Part shown: one piece after another, positions 43,872-53,540 of the stretch
Numbering within the stretch: the first letter of the stretch is position 1
How the letters are laid out: every line of letters starts with the position of its first letter
Assembly: GCF_000244895.1 (NCBI RefSeq)
Contig: NZ_CM001441.1
Location: forward strand, 1,364,001-1,428,000
DNA length: 64,000 nucleotides
From: Desulfosporosinus youngiae DSM 17734
GTDB taxonomy: Bacteria > Bacillota > Desulfitobacteriia > Desulfitobacteriales > Desulfitobacteriaceae
Direction of reading: 5' to 3'
Program-made: the position numbers and the translations under genes
Notes under the pieces: generated by a model
Seen by the model: the letters and a program-made list of their open reading frames with translations, nothing else
The model's database searches: none
Told to the model about the DNA's origin: nothing

Positions 43872-45923
43872 TTGGCAGATGGGGCTAAGCTTTACAAGAA
43901 TGTTTGTCCGCGTAATTGTTACAATACTTGCGGAATGCTGTCTCATGTAGTCAATGGAAAATTGACCAAAGTAGAGGGAGATCTTCGGCATGGATACAGC
44001 CAGGGACGTCTATGTGCCAAAGGGTATGCTTATACGCGCTATGTCTATAATCCTGAGCGGCTGCGTTATCCCCTCAGACAGTACCCCAGAGGCTCAGGAA
44101 ATTGGGAACGTATCAGCTGGGATGAGGCTTTTAAGCTTATCTCCGCTAAGATATTAGAGCTCAATCATCGTTATGGTTCAAATCTTTCCTTAGCTTTCAA
44201 CAAGTGCTCCGGCAATGTCGGTTTTTTGCATTATGCTACTGAAGGAATGTTTAACAGCTTTGGTTCTCATACAAAATTAAAAGGCAATCCTTGCATGTCT
44301 GCAGGCATGGATGCCATAAGGTATAGTTCCGGCGAGGGGAGAAGCCCGGACCCTGAAGCCATGAAAGACTCAAAGTTAATCGTCCTTTGGGGAGCCAATC
44401 CGGCCTGGACGGCGGTTCATCAGTTAAACTTTATTAATCAGGCCAGAGATAAGGGTGCCGTCCTGGTCGTTATCGACCCGGTCTGTACTCCGACGGCGGC
44501 TATAGCGGACCATTATATCCAGATCCGCCCTGGAACAGATGGTCTGCTTGCGCTGGGGGTTGCCAAGGTTTTGGTTGAGGAAGGCAGGTATGATGTCTCA
44601 TTTGTTGCTGACCATGTTGAAGGATGGGAAAGTTTTCGAAGCTATCTTCGCGAGAAAGTAACCTTAGAAGAGGTACAAACCATTACCGGAGTTGCTGAAA
44701 AAACGGTACGGGTACTGGCAGACCTGTACGATAACTGCGATCCCGCAGCAAACTGGTCCGGATTCGGCTTGCAGCGTTATCAGAATGGCGGACAGAATGT
44801 CAGAGCAGTTCATGCCTTAACCGCATTAACAGGCAACATCGCTAAAGCAGGCGGAGGGTTTTATTATTTTCATCCCAGTACAGAGTTGTTTCCGCTGAAT
44901 TTATTAAATTATCAGGGCCCGAAGGATGGATTAGTGTCCCGTGAGATCGATATCAATTATTATCCATCTCAGGCCTTGTCCTTAGCAGACCCGCCCGTGA
45001 AGTTTTTATGGATTGCCGGAAGAAATCCATTGAGTCAGGACCATGAGGTTCAAAATTGGGCCCGGCTGTTTAGGGAGCTGGAGTTAGTCGTGACGGTCGA
45101 TTTATTTATGACGAAAACCGGAGAAATGTCGGATATTGTACTTCCGGCTGCGAGCCATTTTGAAGAGATTGATATAAATACAAGTTACTGGCATTATTGG
45201 TTAGCTCTTAATGAAAAAGCCATTGAATCCTATTATGAGGCCAAGAGTGATTTGGAAATTGCCCGGTTGTTGACTCGGAAGTTAAACGATTTGCAGCCAG
45301 GTTTTTCTAATTTCCCCTGCGAACGAACGGCAGAGGAATGGATTGAGAGTGAGTTTACACCGAACGTATTAGAATGTTACGGGTTGTCGAGTTGGAGAGA
45401 TTTAGCTGAAGCACCGGCAAAACTGGGATTCAGTCATAATCCGGGACCGGATTTTAAGTTTAATACTAAAACGAGAAAATTTGAGATATTTTCTCAGGAT
45501 GCCAAAGACGATAAACTGCCGGCTTTGCCAAGGTTTTGGGCGGGGAGCAGCGATTCTCCGTTTTCACTGCGTCTTTTAACCCCGCAAAGCATTGCCGGCA
45601 TTCATTCCCAAAACTGGGCCGTTGAGTGGCTGGGTGATGTAGGGGCAGATGAAGTTATTTTAAATCCCTTCGACGCAGTTCAGAGAAAGATTCAGAATGG
45701 GGATAAGGTCTGGATCTATAACGCACAGGGAAAGATTACTAGGAAGGTGAGAATAGATCCTGAAGTATTATCAGGCGTGATTATTATATACCAAGGGGGC
45801 AAAGAACCTGTGAATCGTCTTCTTTCCGGCTTATCTGCGGATATGGGGAGAAAATCCAGCGGAAGCGAAGGGGTTGCCTTTTATAATGCCTTTGTCGATG
45901 TGGAAAAGATCGTGAGGAACTAG
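43872..45923 (+). CDS. Molybdopterin oxidoreductase (DMSO reductase superfamily), no Tat signal
   Basis: About 683 residues. It begins with a [4Fe-4S] motif C-x3-C-x3-C (12, 16, 20: VCPRNCYNTCG) and a fourth Cys in GRLCAKG, then the molybdopterin-binding domains (SWDEAFKLI, GANPAWTAVHQ, IRPGTDGLLALG, LTALTGNIAKAGGG) and the C-terminal dinucleotide domain (LLTPQSIAGIHSQ, LNPFDAVQRKIQNGDKVWI). No twin-arginine signal, so it seems cytoplasmic. With the ferredoxin-like subunit next to it, it forms a soluble two-subunit reductase or dehydrogenase. Start TTG 43872 by position of GGGAGAGG. Substrate unknown. Confidence 0.87.
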   Translation: MADGAKLYKNVCPRNCYNTCGMLSHVVNGKLTKVEGDLRHGYSQGRLCAKGYAYTRYVYNPERLRYPLRQYPRGSGNWERISWDEAFKLISAKILELNHRYGSNLSLAFNKCSGNVGFLHYATEGMFNSFGSHTKLKGNPCMSAGMDAIRYSSGEGRSPDPEAMKDSKLIVLWGANPAWTAVHQLNFINQARDKGAVLVVIDPVCTPTAAIADHYIQIRPGTDGLLALGVAKVLVEEGRYDVSFVADHVEGWESFRSYLREKVTLEEVQTITGVAEKTVRVLADLYDNCDPAANWSGFGLQRYQNGGQNVRAVHALTALTGNIAKAGGGFYYFHPSTELFPLNLLNYQGPKDGLVSREIDINYYPSQALSLADPPVKFLWIAGRNPLSQDHEVQNWARLFRELELVVTVDLFMTKTGEMSDIVLPAASHFEEIDINTSYWHYWLALNEKAIESYYEAKSDLEIARLLTRKLNDLQPGFSNFPCERTAEEWIESEFTPNVLECYGLSSWRDLAEAPAKLGFSHNPGPDFKFNTKTRKFEIFSQDAKDDKLPALPRFWAGSSDSPFSLRLLTPQSIAGIHSQNWAVEWLGDVGADEVILNPFDAVQRKIQNGDKVWIYNAQGKITRKVRIDPEVLSGVIIIYQGGKEPVNRLLSGLSADMGRKSSGSEGVAFYNAFVDVEKIVRN

Positions 45924-45925
45924 TT

Positions 45926-46462
45926 ATGAATGAGCAAATGGGTTTTTTGTTCAGCCCGGAACGGTGCGTAGGGTGCAAGTCCTGTGAGACGGCTTGCAAA
46001 AATGAGAACTCCACACCCCTCAATGTTAATTGGCGCAGGGTATCATCCTTAGGGTTGGGAAATAATCTGTCCGTATCATGTAATCATTGCGAAAGCCCGG
46101 AGTGCTTTAGAGTCTGCTCCCAAAGAGCCTATGTCAAGCGCAGGGACGGCATTGTTATGATTAATGTAAATCGCTGCAATGGTTGTATGGATTGTGTTTC
46201 GGCATGTCCCTATCAAGCACCTCAATTTGATTTGGATAAACAAAAGGCCAGCAAATGCACATTTTGTTTGCCGCGCAGAGAAGAAGGTCTGCTGCCGGCT
46301 TGTGTAAGTGCCTGTCACACAGGGGCGCTTAGCATGATCAGCCTTGATGAGCCTCCGGGGGATACCATACCTACTATAGCGGGTTTTCCGGATATCCGGC
46401 TCACTAAACCATCTATCCGGTTTCAGCCGGTCAAGAAAAAGTCCAGATATTGGATAAAATAA
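45926..46462 (+). CDS. DmsB-type four-cluster iron-sulfur protein
   Basis: 178 residues with four cysteine clusters of [4Fe-4S] type: CVGCKSCETAC (14-24), CNHCESPECFRVC, CNGCMDCVSAC and CTFCLPRREEGLLPACVSAC. This is the electron-transfer subunit of DMSO-reductase-like enzymes. It starts 2 bases after the molybdoenzyme gene; no membrane anchor gene accompanies this pair, unlike the second module downstream. Confidence 0.9.
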   Translation: MNEQMGFLFSPERCVGCKSCETACKNENSTPLNVNWRRVSSLGLGNNLSVSCNHCESPECFRVCSQRAYVKRRDGIVMINVNRCNGCMDCVSACPYQAPQFDLDKQKASKCTFCLPRREEGLLPACVSACHTGALSMISLDEPPGDTIPTIAGFPDIRLTKPSIRFQPVKKKSRYWIK

Positions 46463-46521
46463 AACGTGCAGGGGATTCTTTTTGCTTACCTGAGGAAGCA
46501 AGAGAATCCCCTGCACGTTTT
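46461..46521 (+). terminator. Strong hairpin terminator after the first molybdoenzyme pair
   Basis: AAAACGTGCAGGGGATTCT (46461-46479) pairs with 46503-46521, ending TTTT on both strands' outer side. It separates the first module from the TorD gene. Confidence 0.75.
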
Positions 46522-46622
46522 CCTGAACATATTTAAAAACAGCAGCCTTTGTATTTGTATACAAAATAATGAGGGGATTTATGTAGCCATTAACAAAGCT
46601 GAGTATGCGATAATAATCCTTA

Positions 46623-47339
46623 ATGGGAGGTGATTTTACGTTAGACAGCATGGAAGTTCAAAAATCCATTCCCCCTGATAGCGAAGGTGTTTTAGCCCTA
46701 ATCGAGCTGAGGGCCTACGCCTATGACGTCTTAAGGCGGACGTTTGCTTTGGAACCATCACAAGAGTATTTGGTTTTGATGAAGGATACCATAGAACAAT
46801 TTCCGTTTGCTTCAGAAAGTGAAGACATTCGCAAGGGCATTGAAGCCGTTCATGAATCACTTAACCGAAGCACCGAGATTAGGGATGATGACAGAGATGA
46901 ACTGCATTGGGATTATACTCGTATGTTTATCGGTCCCCATAAATTAGCTGCCCCCCCTTGGGAGTCAGCTTATGCCAATGAAGGCAGACTGCTTTTTCAA
47001 AAGGAGACACTAGAGGTAAGAGAGGCCTATTTAAAGTATTTATTTCTCCCGGTTCAATTTCAACAGGAGGCGGACGACCATCTGGGTTTGGAACTGGATT
47101 TTATGTATCATCTATGTCTTATCCTTTTTGAGAAGATCAAGTCCGGTGATTTGAGCTATGCAGAGGTATTAAAGGATCAGAAAAACTTCCTTGAGCAGCA
47201 TCTCTTAACTTGGGTTAATCGGTTTTGCGGGGATGTTATCGAAAATTCCAGGACGGATTTTTACAGAGGGATGGCACTTATCTTATCAGGTTATTTGTCG
47301 ATAGATCAAAAAGCTCTCGGGGAACTCTTGGCAATCTAA
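46623..47339 (+). CDS. TorD/DmsD-type molybdoenzyme chaperone
   Basis: A predicted all-helical chaperone (up to 238 residues) that binds the signal peptide of a molybdoenzyme during cofactor loading. Family marks are LIELRAYAYDVLRRTFALEPSQEYL near the start, the WDYTRMFIGPHKLAAPPWESAY stretch with the conserved P-P-x-E/W-S, FLPVQFQQEADDHLGLELDFM and the late YRGM helix. The start is unclear: ATG 46623 overlaps the GGGAGGTGA site, and the correctly spaced codon after that site is TTA 46641; ATG 46650 is further away. The client is probably the Tat-exported enzyme that follows. Confidence 0.85.
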   Translation: MGGDFTLDSMEVQKSIPPDSEGVLALIELRAYAYDVLRRTFALEPSQEYLVLMKDTIEQFPFASESEDIRKGIEAVHESLNRSTEIRDDDRDELHWDYTRMFIGPHKLAAPPWESAYANEGRLLFQKETLEVREAYLKYLFLPVQFQQEADDHLGLELDFMYHLCLILFEKIKSGDLSYAEVLKDQKNFLEQHLLTWVNRFCGDVIENSRTDFYRGMALILSGYLSIDQKALGELLAI

Positions 47340-47375
47340 GTAATTGTGGTTAATTTCTATGGAGGTGAGTCTAAT

Positions 47376-49943
47376 ATGGCAAATCTGATCGATAAAGCAA
47401 TAACCCATAAATTAAGCAGAAGGTCTTTTCTTGGCTTGTCGGCAGGTGCAGTTGCGACCATCGCCCTTCCGGGGTGCGGGCTGCAGAAGGTTGACGCCGA
47501 TACGGCTGCTCAGTTATCCCAAGGAGAAGGAAAATGGATTTCGGCGGCTTGCTGGCATAACTGCGGGGGACGCTGCTTAAACAAAGCTTATGTTGTAGAC
47601 GGTGTCGTTCTAAAGCAAAAAACGGATGACACACACCCGGACAGTCCTGATTTTCCCCAACAAAGAGCTTGTTGGCGGGGACATTCCCAGCGTCAGCAGT
47701 GCCAAGGGGCAGATCGTCTGAAATATCCTATGAAGCGTAAGAATTGGGAACCGGGCGGCGGAAAAAAGGAATTGCGCGGTAAAGACGAATGGGTGCGGAT
47801 TTCTTGGGATGAAGCCTTAGATCTTGTCGCGACAGAGCTCAAACGAATTAAAGAAAACTATGGCAACGAATCGATCATGGGGCAGGTTAACCAGGGCATG
47901 GAACGGACCCTGGCGCTCTATGGCGGTTATGTAAGCACTTGGGGTTCCACTTCTTGGGGAACGTGGGTAGATGTAGGCCCCGCAGTCATGGGGCCCTATG
48001 GTGATAGTTATTCCAATACGGGAAATGACAGATTGACCTTGAGAAAGTCGAAGCTGATTATTATGTGGGGGGCAAACCCGGCCTGGTCTTCAGGCGGTAA
48101 TCCAACCTATAATTTCCTGCAGGCTAAGAAAGCGGGTGCCAAGTTCATCTTTGTTGATCCACTCTACTCTGACACCGCCAGAATTTTAGCGGATGAATGG
48201 ATTCCCATCAGACCTTCCACTGATGCGGCCATGTTATTAGGTATGGCCTATGTCATGATCAAGGAAGATTCCGCGGCGAATCCTTTGATTGATTGGGATT
48301 TTCTTAATAAGTGTACAGTGGGCTTTGATGCGGACCACATGCCGGAAGGGGCAGATCCAAAGGAGAACTTCAAGGATTATGTCTTAGGTACCTCTGATGG
48401 GCAGCCCAAAACCCCTGAATGGGCATCAGAAATTTGTGGGGTTGCTCCGGAGAAAATCAGGGAGCTTGCCATTGAATATGCTACAACAAAGCCGACAGCT
48501 GTCATCTGCGGTGGTGCTTCCAGCCGAACTCACAGAGCAGAACAAACGGCTCAGGCCTTCATTACCTTAGCCTGTATGACAGGCAACATTGGTATCCCGG
48601 GAGCAGGAACGGGCTTGAGCTGCCATAATCGTGCAGGAAACGCAGGACCTTCCCTTGTGAAAGCCGGTGGTAGCGGTGTAGCCGCTATCAAAAATCCCGT
48701 GAGTATTAAAATAAACCAAAACGAAATATGGAGTTCCGTCTTGACCGGAAAATACACCGCTAAGAAGGACGATATCCAGGATGTTGACATTCGTTGTATT
48801 TACTATGATGCAGTCTCCCTGCTCAATCAAAAAATGGGAGCAACCAAAGGTATTGAAGCTCACAGAACCAAACTGGAATTCGTCGTTACCCAAGCCTTTA
48901 GTTTCAATACCCAGGCGAAATTCTCGGATATTGTCTTGCCGATTACAACCCAGTGGGAAAAATACGGCGGTTTTCTGACAGGTAACCGTGAGATCCTCAT
49001 CTGGTATAGCCAGGTTATCCAGCCCATGTTTGAATCCAAAGATGATATCTGGGTTGCTGCGGAAATCGGTAAACGACTGGGGCTCGATCCTGAAAAGATT
49101 GCTCCTCTTGACTTAAAACAACAAGTATTTAACCAATTAGCAGGTGCAACCGTTGCTAAAGAGGATGGATCAGGCTTTGAAAAGCTGGTAATGATTACGG
49201 ATGCGGATATTGCCGAAATGGGTGTTAAGGGTAAAGCGCAAACCGGCCGGATCGCTGTTAAAGAATTTAGAGAAAAAGGGATTTATCAGGTACCGCGCAC
49301 ACCGGGAGATAAGCTTGGTTTCACTGAGTTGGAAAATTATCGCAATGACCCTGAGAAGTATGCCCGTGAGACTCCCAGTAAAAAAGTTGAGATTCACTGC
49401 CAGACATTAGCCGATAAAATTACCAACTACGGATGGACGGTTAAATCCCCGATTGCTCAGTATGATAAACCTGAAGAAGGCTATGAAGATACGTTCAAGG
49501 ATTGGAAAGGCAAAGTCAAGGGTGAGTTCCCATTCCAAATGTACACCATTCATTACCGGCGCAGATCTCACTCTATCTTTGATAACTTGCCCTGGCTGCG
49601 TGAAGCTTTCCCTCAAGAATTTATGATGAATGCTAAGGACGGAGCAGAACTTGGACTTAAGGACGGGGATATCGTTAAAATTACAAGCAGGCACGGTGTA
49701 GTGGTGCGTCCGGTGTATCTTACGGAACGTATGATGCCTGGTGTAACAACGCTGGGTGAAGGTGCCTGGATTGAAATGGATGAAGAAACCGGTATTTGTA
49801 CTTCAGGCACGGTTAACATTTTAGAAGGGGGTATCCCCACCGGCCAAGGGCATATGGGTGCAAACTCCTGTAACGTCAAGGTCGAAAAATGGGATAAACC
49901 ATTACTCCCGGATTATAAATGGCCGCAAAGAATCATCTTTTAA
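47376..49943 (+). CDS. Tat-exported molybdopterin oxidoreductase, DmsA-like catalytic subunit
   Basis: 855 residues. The N-terminus carries a twin-arginine signal (SRRSFLG, Arg15-Arg16, then a hydrophobic run), so it acts outside the membrane. The [4Fe-4S] site is C-x3-C-x3-C (59, 63, 67) plus a Cys in QRACWRGHS. Domain hallmarks of the DMSO reductase family follow: VRISWDEALDLVA, GYVSTWGSTSWG, GANPAWSSGGNP, IRPSTDAAMLLG, YHRRRSHSIFDNLPWLRE (C-terminal domain). ATG 47376 with GGAGGTGAG. Followed by B and C subunits, it forms a respiratory reductase facing outward. Acceptor not determined (DMSO, TMAO or other oxides are possible). Confidence 0.9.
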   Translation: MANLIDKAITHKLSRRSFLGLSAGAVATIALPGCGLQKVDADTAAQLSQGEGKWISAACWHNCGGRCLNKAYVVDGVVLKQKTDDTHPDSPDFPQQRACWRGHSQRQQCQGADRLKYPMKRKNWEPGGGKKELRGKDEWVRISWDEALDLVATELKRIKENYGNESIMGQVNQGMERTLALYGGYVSTWGSTSWGTWVDVGPAVMGPYGDSYSNTGNDRLTLRKSKLIIMWGANPAWSSGGNPTYNFLQAKKAGAKFIFVDPLYSDTARILADEWIPIRPSTDAAMLLGMAYVMIKEDSAANPLIDWDFLNKCTVGFDADHMPEGADPKENFKDYVLGTSDGQPKTPEWASEICGVAPEKIRELAIEYATTKPTAVICGGASSRTHRAEQTAQAFITLACMTGNIGIPGAGTGLSCHNRAGNAGPSLVKAGGSGVAAIKNPVSIKINQNEIWSSVLTGKYTAKKDDIQDVDIRCIYYDAVSLLNQKMGATKGIEAHRTKLEFVVTQAFSFNTQAKFSDIVLPITTQWEKYGGFLTGNREILIWYSQVIQPMFESKDDIWVAAEIGKRLGLDPEKIAPLDLKQQVFNQLAGATVAKEDGSGFEKLVMITDADIAEMGVKGKAQTGRIAVKEFREKGIYQVPRTPGDKLGFTELENYRNDPEKYARETPSKKVEIHCQTLADKITNYGWTVKSPIAQYDKPEEGYEDTFKDWKGKVKGEFPFQMYTIHYRRRSHSIFDNLPWLREAFPQEFMMNAKDGAELGLKDGDIVKITSRHGVVVRPVYLTERMMPGVTTLGEGAWIEMDEETGICTSGTVNILEGGIPTGQGHMGANSCNVKVEKWDKPLLPDYKWPQRIIF

Positions 49944-49959
49944 GGAGGTGGACTAAACA

Positions 49960-50508
49960 ATGGGACAAAAGGGATTTTATCTTGATATGACAACTTGTAT
50001 CGGCTGTAAAACATGTCAGATCGCTTGTTCTGATAAAAACAACCTGGAAGCAGGAACCCTTTTCCGAAAAGTATATGAGTCTGAAGGAGGATCATACCCC
50101 CAGCCCTGGGCTTATGCCTTCTCCTTAAGCTGTAACCACTGTGCCAAACCAAAATGCACGGAAAACTGTCCGACGGGGGCACTGTCCAAGAGAGCGGACG
50201 GAATTGTAACCCATGATAAAGATAAATGTATTGGCTGTAAATTGTGTACCTGGTCTTGCCCTTATGGCGCTCCTAAATACATTGAAAAGCGGGGCAAGGT
50301 CGGAAAATGTGATTTTTGCGCGGACCTCTTGGATAAGGGCGAAAATCCGGCTTGTGTTGATGCTTGTCTCATGAGAACCCTGAAATTTGGGGAACTTGAA
50401 GATCTTAAAATGATGAAGGACGGTACATCGGATATTAAGGGTTTGCCGGATTCAGGGATGACTCAGCCGTCATTTGTTATTACGCCCACTAAAGAAGCAA
50501 AGAAATAA
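49960..50508 (+). CDS. dmsB: DmsB-type iron-sulfur electron-transfer subunit
   Basis: 182 residues with four [4Fe-4S] cluster motifs: CIGCKTCQIAC (12-22), CNHCAKPKCTENC, CIGCKLCTWSC and CDFCADLLDKGENPACVDAC. It passes electrons from the membrane anchor to the DmsA-like subunit. It follows that gene by 16 bases with AAGGAGGTG, and precedes dmsC. Being untagged for Tat, it is expected to ride out with the catalytic subunit. Confidence 0.9.
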   Translation: MGQKGFYLDMTTCIGCKTCQIACSDKNNLEAGTLFRKVYESEGGSYPQPWAYAFSLSCNHCAKPKCTENCPTGALSKRADGIVTHDKDKCIGCKLCTWSCPYGAPKYIEKRGKVGKCDFCADLLDKGENPACVDACLMRTLKFGELEDLKMMKDGTSDIKGLPDSGMTQPSFVITPTKEAKK

Positions 50509-50529
50509 CGACAGATAAGGAGGAATAGA

Positions 50530-51366
50530 ATGTTTGCAGAAGAATGGCCCTTAATGATGTTTACCCTATTTGCTCAGTTAGCCGTTGGCAGCTTTTTGCT
50601 TTTAGTTTTAATTCGATTTATGCTGAGCTCCAGAGACTCTCAATTGGCAGCTAAAATGACGAATTTTGGAATTTTGGCAGTCGGGCCAATCATGGGTCTG
50701 GCGCTGATCTTCTCCTTGTTTCACTTGGGGACACCGCTGGGAGCTTATCGTTCGATTTCCAATTTAGGAACGTCTTGGTTAAGCCGTGAAATCGTAACGG
50801 CAGGGGGCTTTTTCGTCTTCTGGCTTTTGACTTACAATGCGTATAGGAAAGGCAAGTCAGGAAGTATTCTGGCCATAGTGACGTCTATTTTTGGATTAGC
50901 GGTTATCTTTAGTATGGCAAGTATCTATGTCTCCTCTATTTTTCCGGCCTGGGCGAACTCCAACACCTATATTGCCTTTTATGGGGCTACGTTTGCCTTA
51001 GGCGGCGCGGGAACGATGAGTTTTCTGGCCCTTGCGGCTAAAGGACAAGCCGATTCAGAAACCAAGGCGCTTGCTAAGAAGATGGGTATTGTCGCTTTGA
51101 TCGCGGTCCTGCTCCCCCTAGCCTATTTGATGACTCCATCTTCGTCCCAACTTCTCATGGAAAGTTCCCTTCTGCCCTGGATTCTTCAAGGTCTGCTCTC
51201 CCTCTTGGGCGTGGCTGTCGCCCTATATTCGTTAGGTAAAGTGGGCGGGAATCAGGCGGCAATGCCAGTCAATCTTATTAACCTGGGATTTTTAATGGTT
51301 TTTGCCGGAACCTTTATTGGTCGTTACCTGTTCTACGCTTCCGCAGGCTCAGTGATGATTGGATAA
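50530..51366 (+). CDS. dmsC: DmsC-type membrane anchor subunit
   Basis: 278 residues with eight predicted membrane helices, matching the DmsC family of quinol-oxidising anchors. The first helix (EWPLMMFTLFAQLAVGSFLLLVL), the GLALIFSLFHLGTPLGAYRSISNLGTSWLSREI segment and FSMASIYVSSIFPAW are typical; the His in FHLG is likely quinol-related. Starts with AAGGAGGAAT and a good ATG, last gene of the dmsABC-type cluster. A hairpin terminator follows. Confidence 0.9.
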   Translation: MFAEEWPLMMFTLFAQLAVGSFLLLVLIRFMLSSRDSQLAAKMTNFGILAVGPIMGLALIFSLFHLGTPLGAYRSISNLGTSWLSREIVTAGGFFVFWLLTYNAYRKGKSGSILAIVTSIFGLAVIFSMASIYVSSIFPAWANSNTYIAFYGATFALGGAGTMSFLALAAKGQADSETKALAKKMGIVALIAVLLPLAYLMTPSSSQLLMESSLLPWILQGLLSLLGVAVALYSLGKVGGNQAAMPVNLINLGFLMVFAGTFIGRYLFYASAGSVMIG

Positions 51367-51411
51367 TTCTTGGAATCAAAAAGGAATATCATTAAATACC
51401 CCAATTCACAG

Positions 51412-51458
51412 TATAAGCAAAAAATCCTCTCCCATTTGGGAAAGGATTTTTTGCTTAT
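51412..51458. terminator. Bidirectional terminator
   Basis: TAAGCAAAAAATCCT pairs with AGGATTTTTTGCTTA. T runs on both strands suit the convergent dmsC and radical SAM genes. Confidence 0.8.
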
Positions 51459-51613
51459 AACTCTTCTGCTTAGTAATAATACCCTTGCAGCTGGGCAATA
51501 CTCTTGTTTGGCACTTAACTGTCCAAGGTGAGTTCGCGGAAAAAGCATATGATACAGCTAAGATAGGGGGGATTTGGAGAAAATAGAGAGTCTGGTTTCA
51601 GCTACAAGTGATA

Positions 51614-52993
51614 TTATATGTCGGACTTTAGGTCAAATTGCTTTGGAGAAGTCACATCGAGTCTTAATTCTCTGAGATAACTTTCGTTATCTCGTTTTTC
51701 CATGACATTGTAAGAGATTCCTATTTCAATATCCAACTTCGCCAGATCTTTGATCTTCTCAACATGAAACTCAAGAAATTGATAGTCCTCATTAATGATA
51801 TAATTTGTATTGTGCAGCTTTTTAAAGACTTTAAGGACTTTGGGTATGTCCGCACCGAACACTTTAGCCGATTTGTAAAAGTAATCTCTATTAGAAAACA
51901 TGAGTGTTTTACTTACCCGCTGTCCGTGATTTTGCTGATAAATTTGAGCAGTGTGCTTGTTTTCCAAAGAACAATACTGGGCACCGAGAGTTAATTTCTG
52001 ATCAAGGATGAATTCAAGCAGCTGAAGACATTCCATTTCGCTGCGGGAGATGGGCAGCCCTCCGGCATACCAGTAGTCATACAGAACCCGATAGGCGGGA
52101 TTTTTTACCTTGAACTCTTTTTTCATAAAAACCTCAGTATTGTTGAGGGGAAAGCAGAACTCTAAAAGGTTAATGCCAAAAATACCGATAGAATCCAGCT
52201 TTAAAAGTAAGTCTTTCATCGTGTCCAAGGTTCCGGGAATGACGGGCATTTCGACCATGACAGCCGGGATGAAGGCTTTGGCCAAGGCAATTTTGGCAAA
52301 GATGTCTTGTTGTAAGGCGTGGGGGTCATCAACTTTGATGCTAAAACGGATCTCGTCGAGCTGGGCTTTTTGAAGCTCTTTCAGTATCTCCTCATCAAGC
52401 AAATCTCCGGAGGTATATAACCGAGTATAAACTTTTGGGAATTTGGCCTTTGCCTGTTGAAAGAAATCGACGGTTTCCATTTTGTGAAGCAAGGGCTCGC
52501 CACCGGTTAAACCCAAGTGGACCAGTTTGCCTCCCTTGTGAGATAAGGAATCGAGTTCATCGCGGTAGTTTCTTTTGTGCTTGGAAAACTGCTCGTAATT
52601 ATCTTGGTTTTTATTAAAGCAGAAGTAACAATCCCGATGACACATCAGAGAAATAAATAGGGAAACGCTGCCCACTCCTTTTTGACAGGCCACACAGGCA
52701 GGTGAGATTTGGTTTACGTAGATACTTTTGCCCTCATTTCTAAAGAGCGCACCTTTTGACTGGAGACGTTTAAGGAGTGTCTCAGTTTCCTCTGAAAGAT
52801 CCTTATCTAGTTCAAGCCCTGTTTGGACCACCCATTCATTAAAGCTATCGGCGATTTTTACATAAATTTGCCCATAGTCTCTAAGTACAGGATTCTTTAC
52901 GGATGCTAATTGTTCCGGTGATAAATTCCTGAGCATTTCATAAGCCCCTCTCGATATTGATACTAAGTTGAGTATTTGCTGCTTAAGACTCAA
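51614..52993 (-). CDS. Radical SAM protein
   Basis: Up to 459 residues. A C-x3-C-x2-C site (CHRDCYFC, the cluster that binds S-adenosylmethionine) lies near residue 118, preceded by ACVACQKG, two extra Cys that may hold another metal. The barrel motifs LTGGEPLLH and a later EMECLQLLEFILDQ fit this superfamily. The start is open: TTG 52993 lacks a clear ribosome site, while ATG 52936 follows GAGAGGGG and would drop 19 residues. The reaction cannot be named; the convergent position next to the dms genes hints at a role in that enzyme's maturation or in peptide modification. Confidence 0.75.
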   Translation of the reverse strand: MSLKQQILNLVSISRGAYEMLRNLSPEQLASVKNPVLRDYGQIYVKIADSFNEWVVQTGLELDKDLSEETETLLKRLQSKGALFRNEGKSIYVNQISPACVACQKGVGSVSLFISLMCHRDCYFCFNKNQDNYEQFSKHKRNYRDELDSLSHKGGKLVHLGLTGGEPLLHKMETVDFFQQAKAKFPKVYTRLYTSGDLLDEEILKELQKAQLDEIRFSIKVDDPHALQQDIFAKIALAKAFIPAVMVEMPVIPGTLDTMKDLLLKLDSIGIFGINLLEFCFPLNNTEVFMKKEFKVKNPAYRVLYDYWYAGGLPISRSEMECLQLLEFILDQKLTLGAQYCSLENKHTAQIYQQNHGQRVSKTLMFSNRDYFYKSAKVFGADIPKVLKVFKKLHNTNYIINEDYQFLEFHVEKIKDLAKLDIEIGISYNVMEKRDNESYLRELRLDVTSPKQFDLKSDI

Positions 52994-53202
52994 TTTATTA
53001 CTTCGTTTCTACTAGGATAGATACCTTGTTATCAGAGAACAAGAATATTGATTGATCTTTGGTGGCTTGTACAAATCAACCGCTTTAAGATCAACAGGAA
53101 TTAAGGGTTAAAGAGTTGAATCACGCTTAAATATACCACCATTTGCAAACCACACTTATGGTATAATAAAAAAGCAAGAACGTACTGTAAGGCGGTGAAC
53201 TT

Positions 53203-53475
53203 ATGAATGAAAATCAAGTAGGTGTAATACTTGAAGAAGTTCGGAGTATGTTCAAAACCTTGGCTGAGGGACAGCAGATTATTGAAAATAGGTTGGGCAA
53301 GGTAGAAGAAGGACAGAAAGCACTGGAAAATGGACAGAAATTGTTGGAATCTGATATGAGGAAAGTAAAATCTGATCTGCAAATAATTAAGTCATTCGTT
53401 ATCGCTGCTGATAATAGTTTTAATGACTATGAAAGCAGGATTAAGACTTTAGAGAAAAAAACAGCAAATCTATAA
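53203..53475 (+). CDS. Small coiled-coil protein
   Basis: 90 residues, with a continuous heptad pattern from ~10 to 85 (IIENRLGKVEEGQKALENGQ, then KLLESDMRKVKSDLQIIK). It looks like a stand-alone coiled coil of the kind often found in Desulfitobacterium relatives. AAGGCGGTGA site before ATG. A terminator (53494-53516) follows. No function can be inferred. Confidence 0.7.
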   Translation: MNENQVGVILEEVRSMFKTLAEGQQIIENRLGKVEEGQKALENGQKLLESDMRKVKSDLQIIKSFVIAADNSFNDYESRIKTLEKKTANL

Positions 53476-53493
53476 ATAGAAAACAAAATTCAT

Positions 53494-53516
53494 CACCCGC
53501 TTGGCGGGTGTTTTTT
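53494..53516 (+). terminator. Rho-independent terminator
   Basis: CACCCGC-TTG-GCGGGTG followed by TTTTTT. Confidence 0.85.
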
Positions 53517-53540
53517 ATTGTTTAGGAAAGTATATGTATC

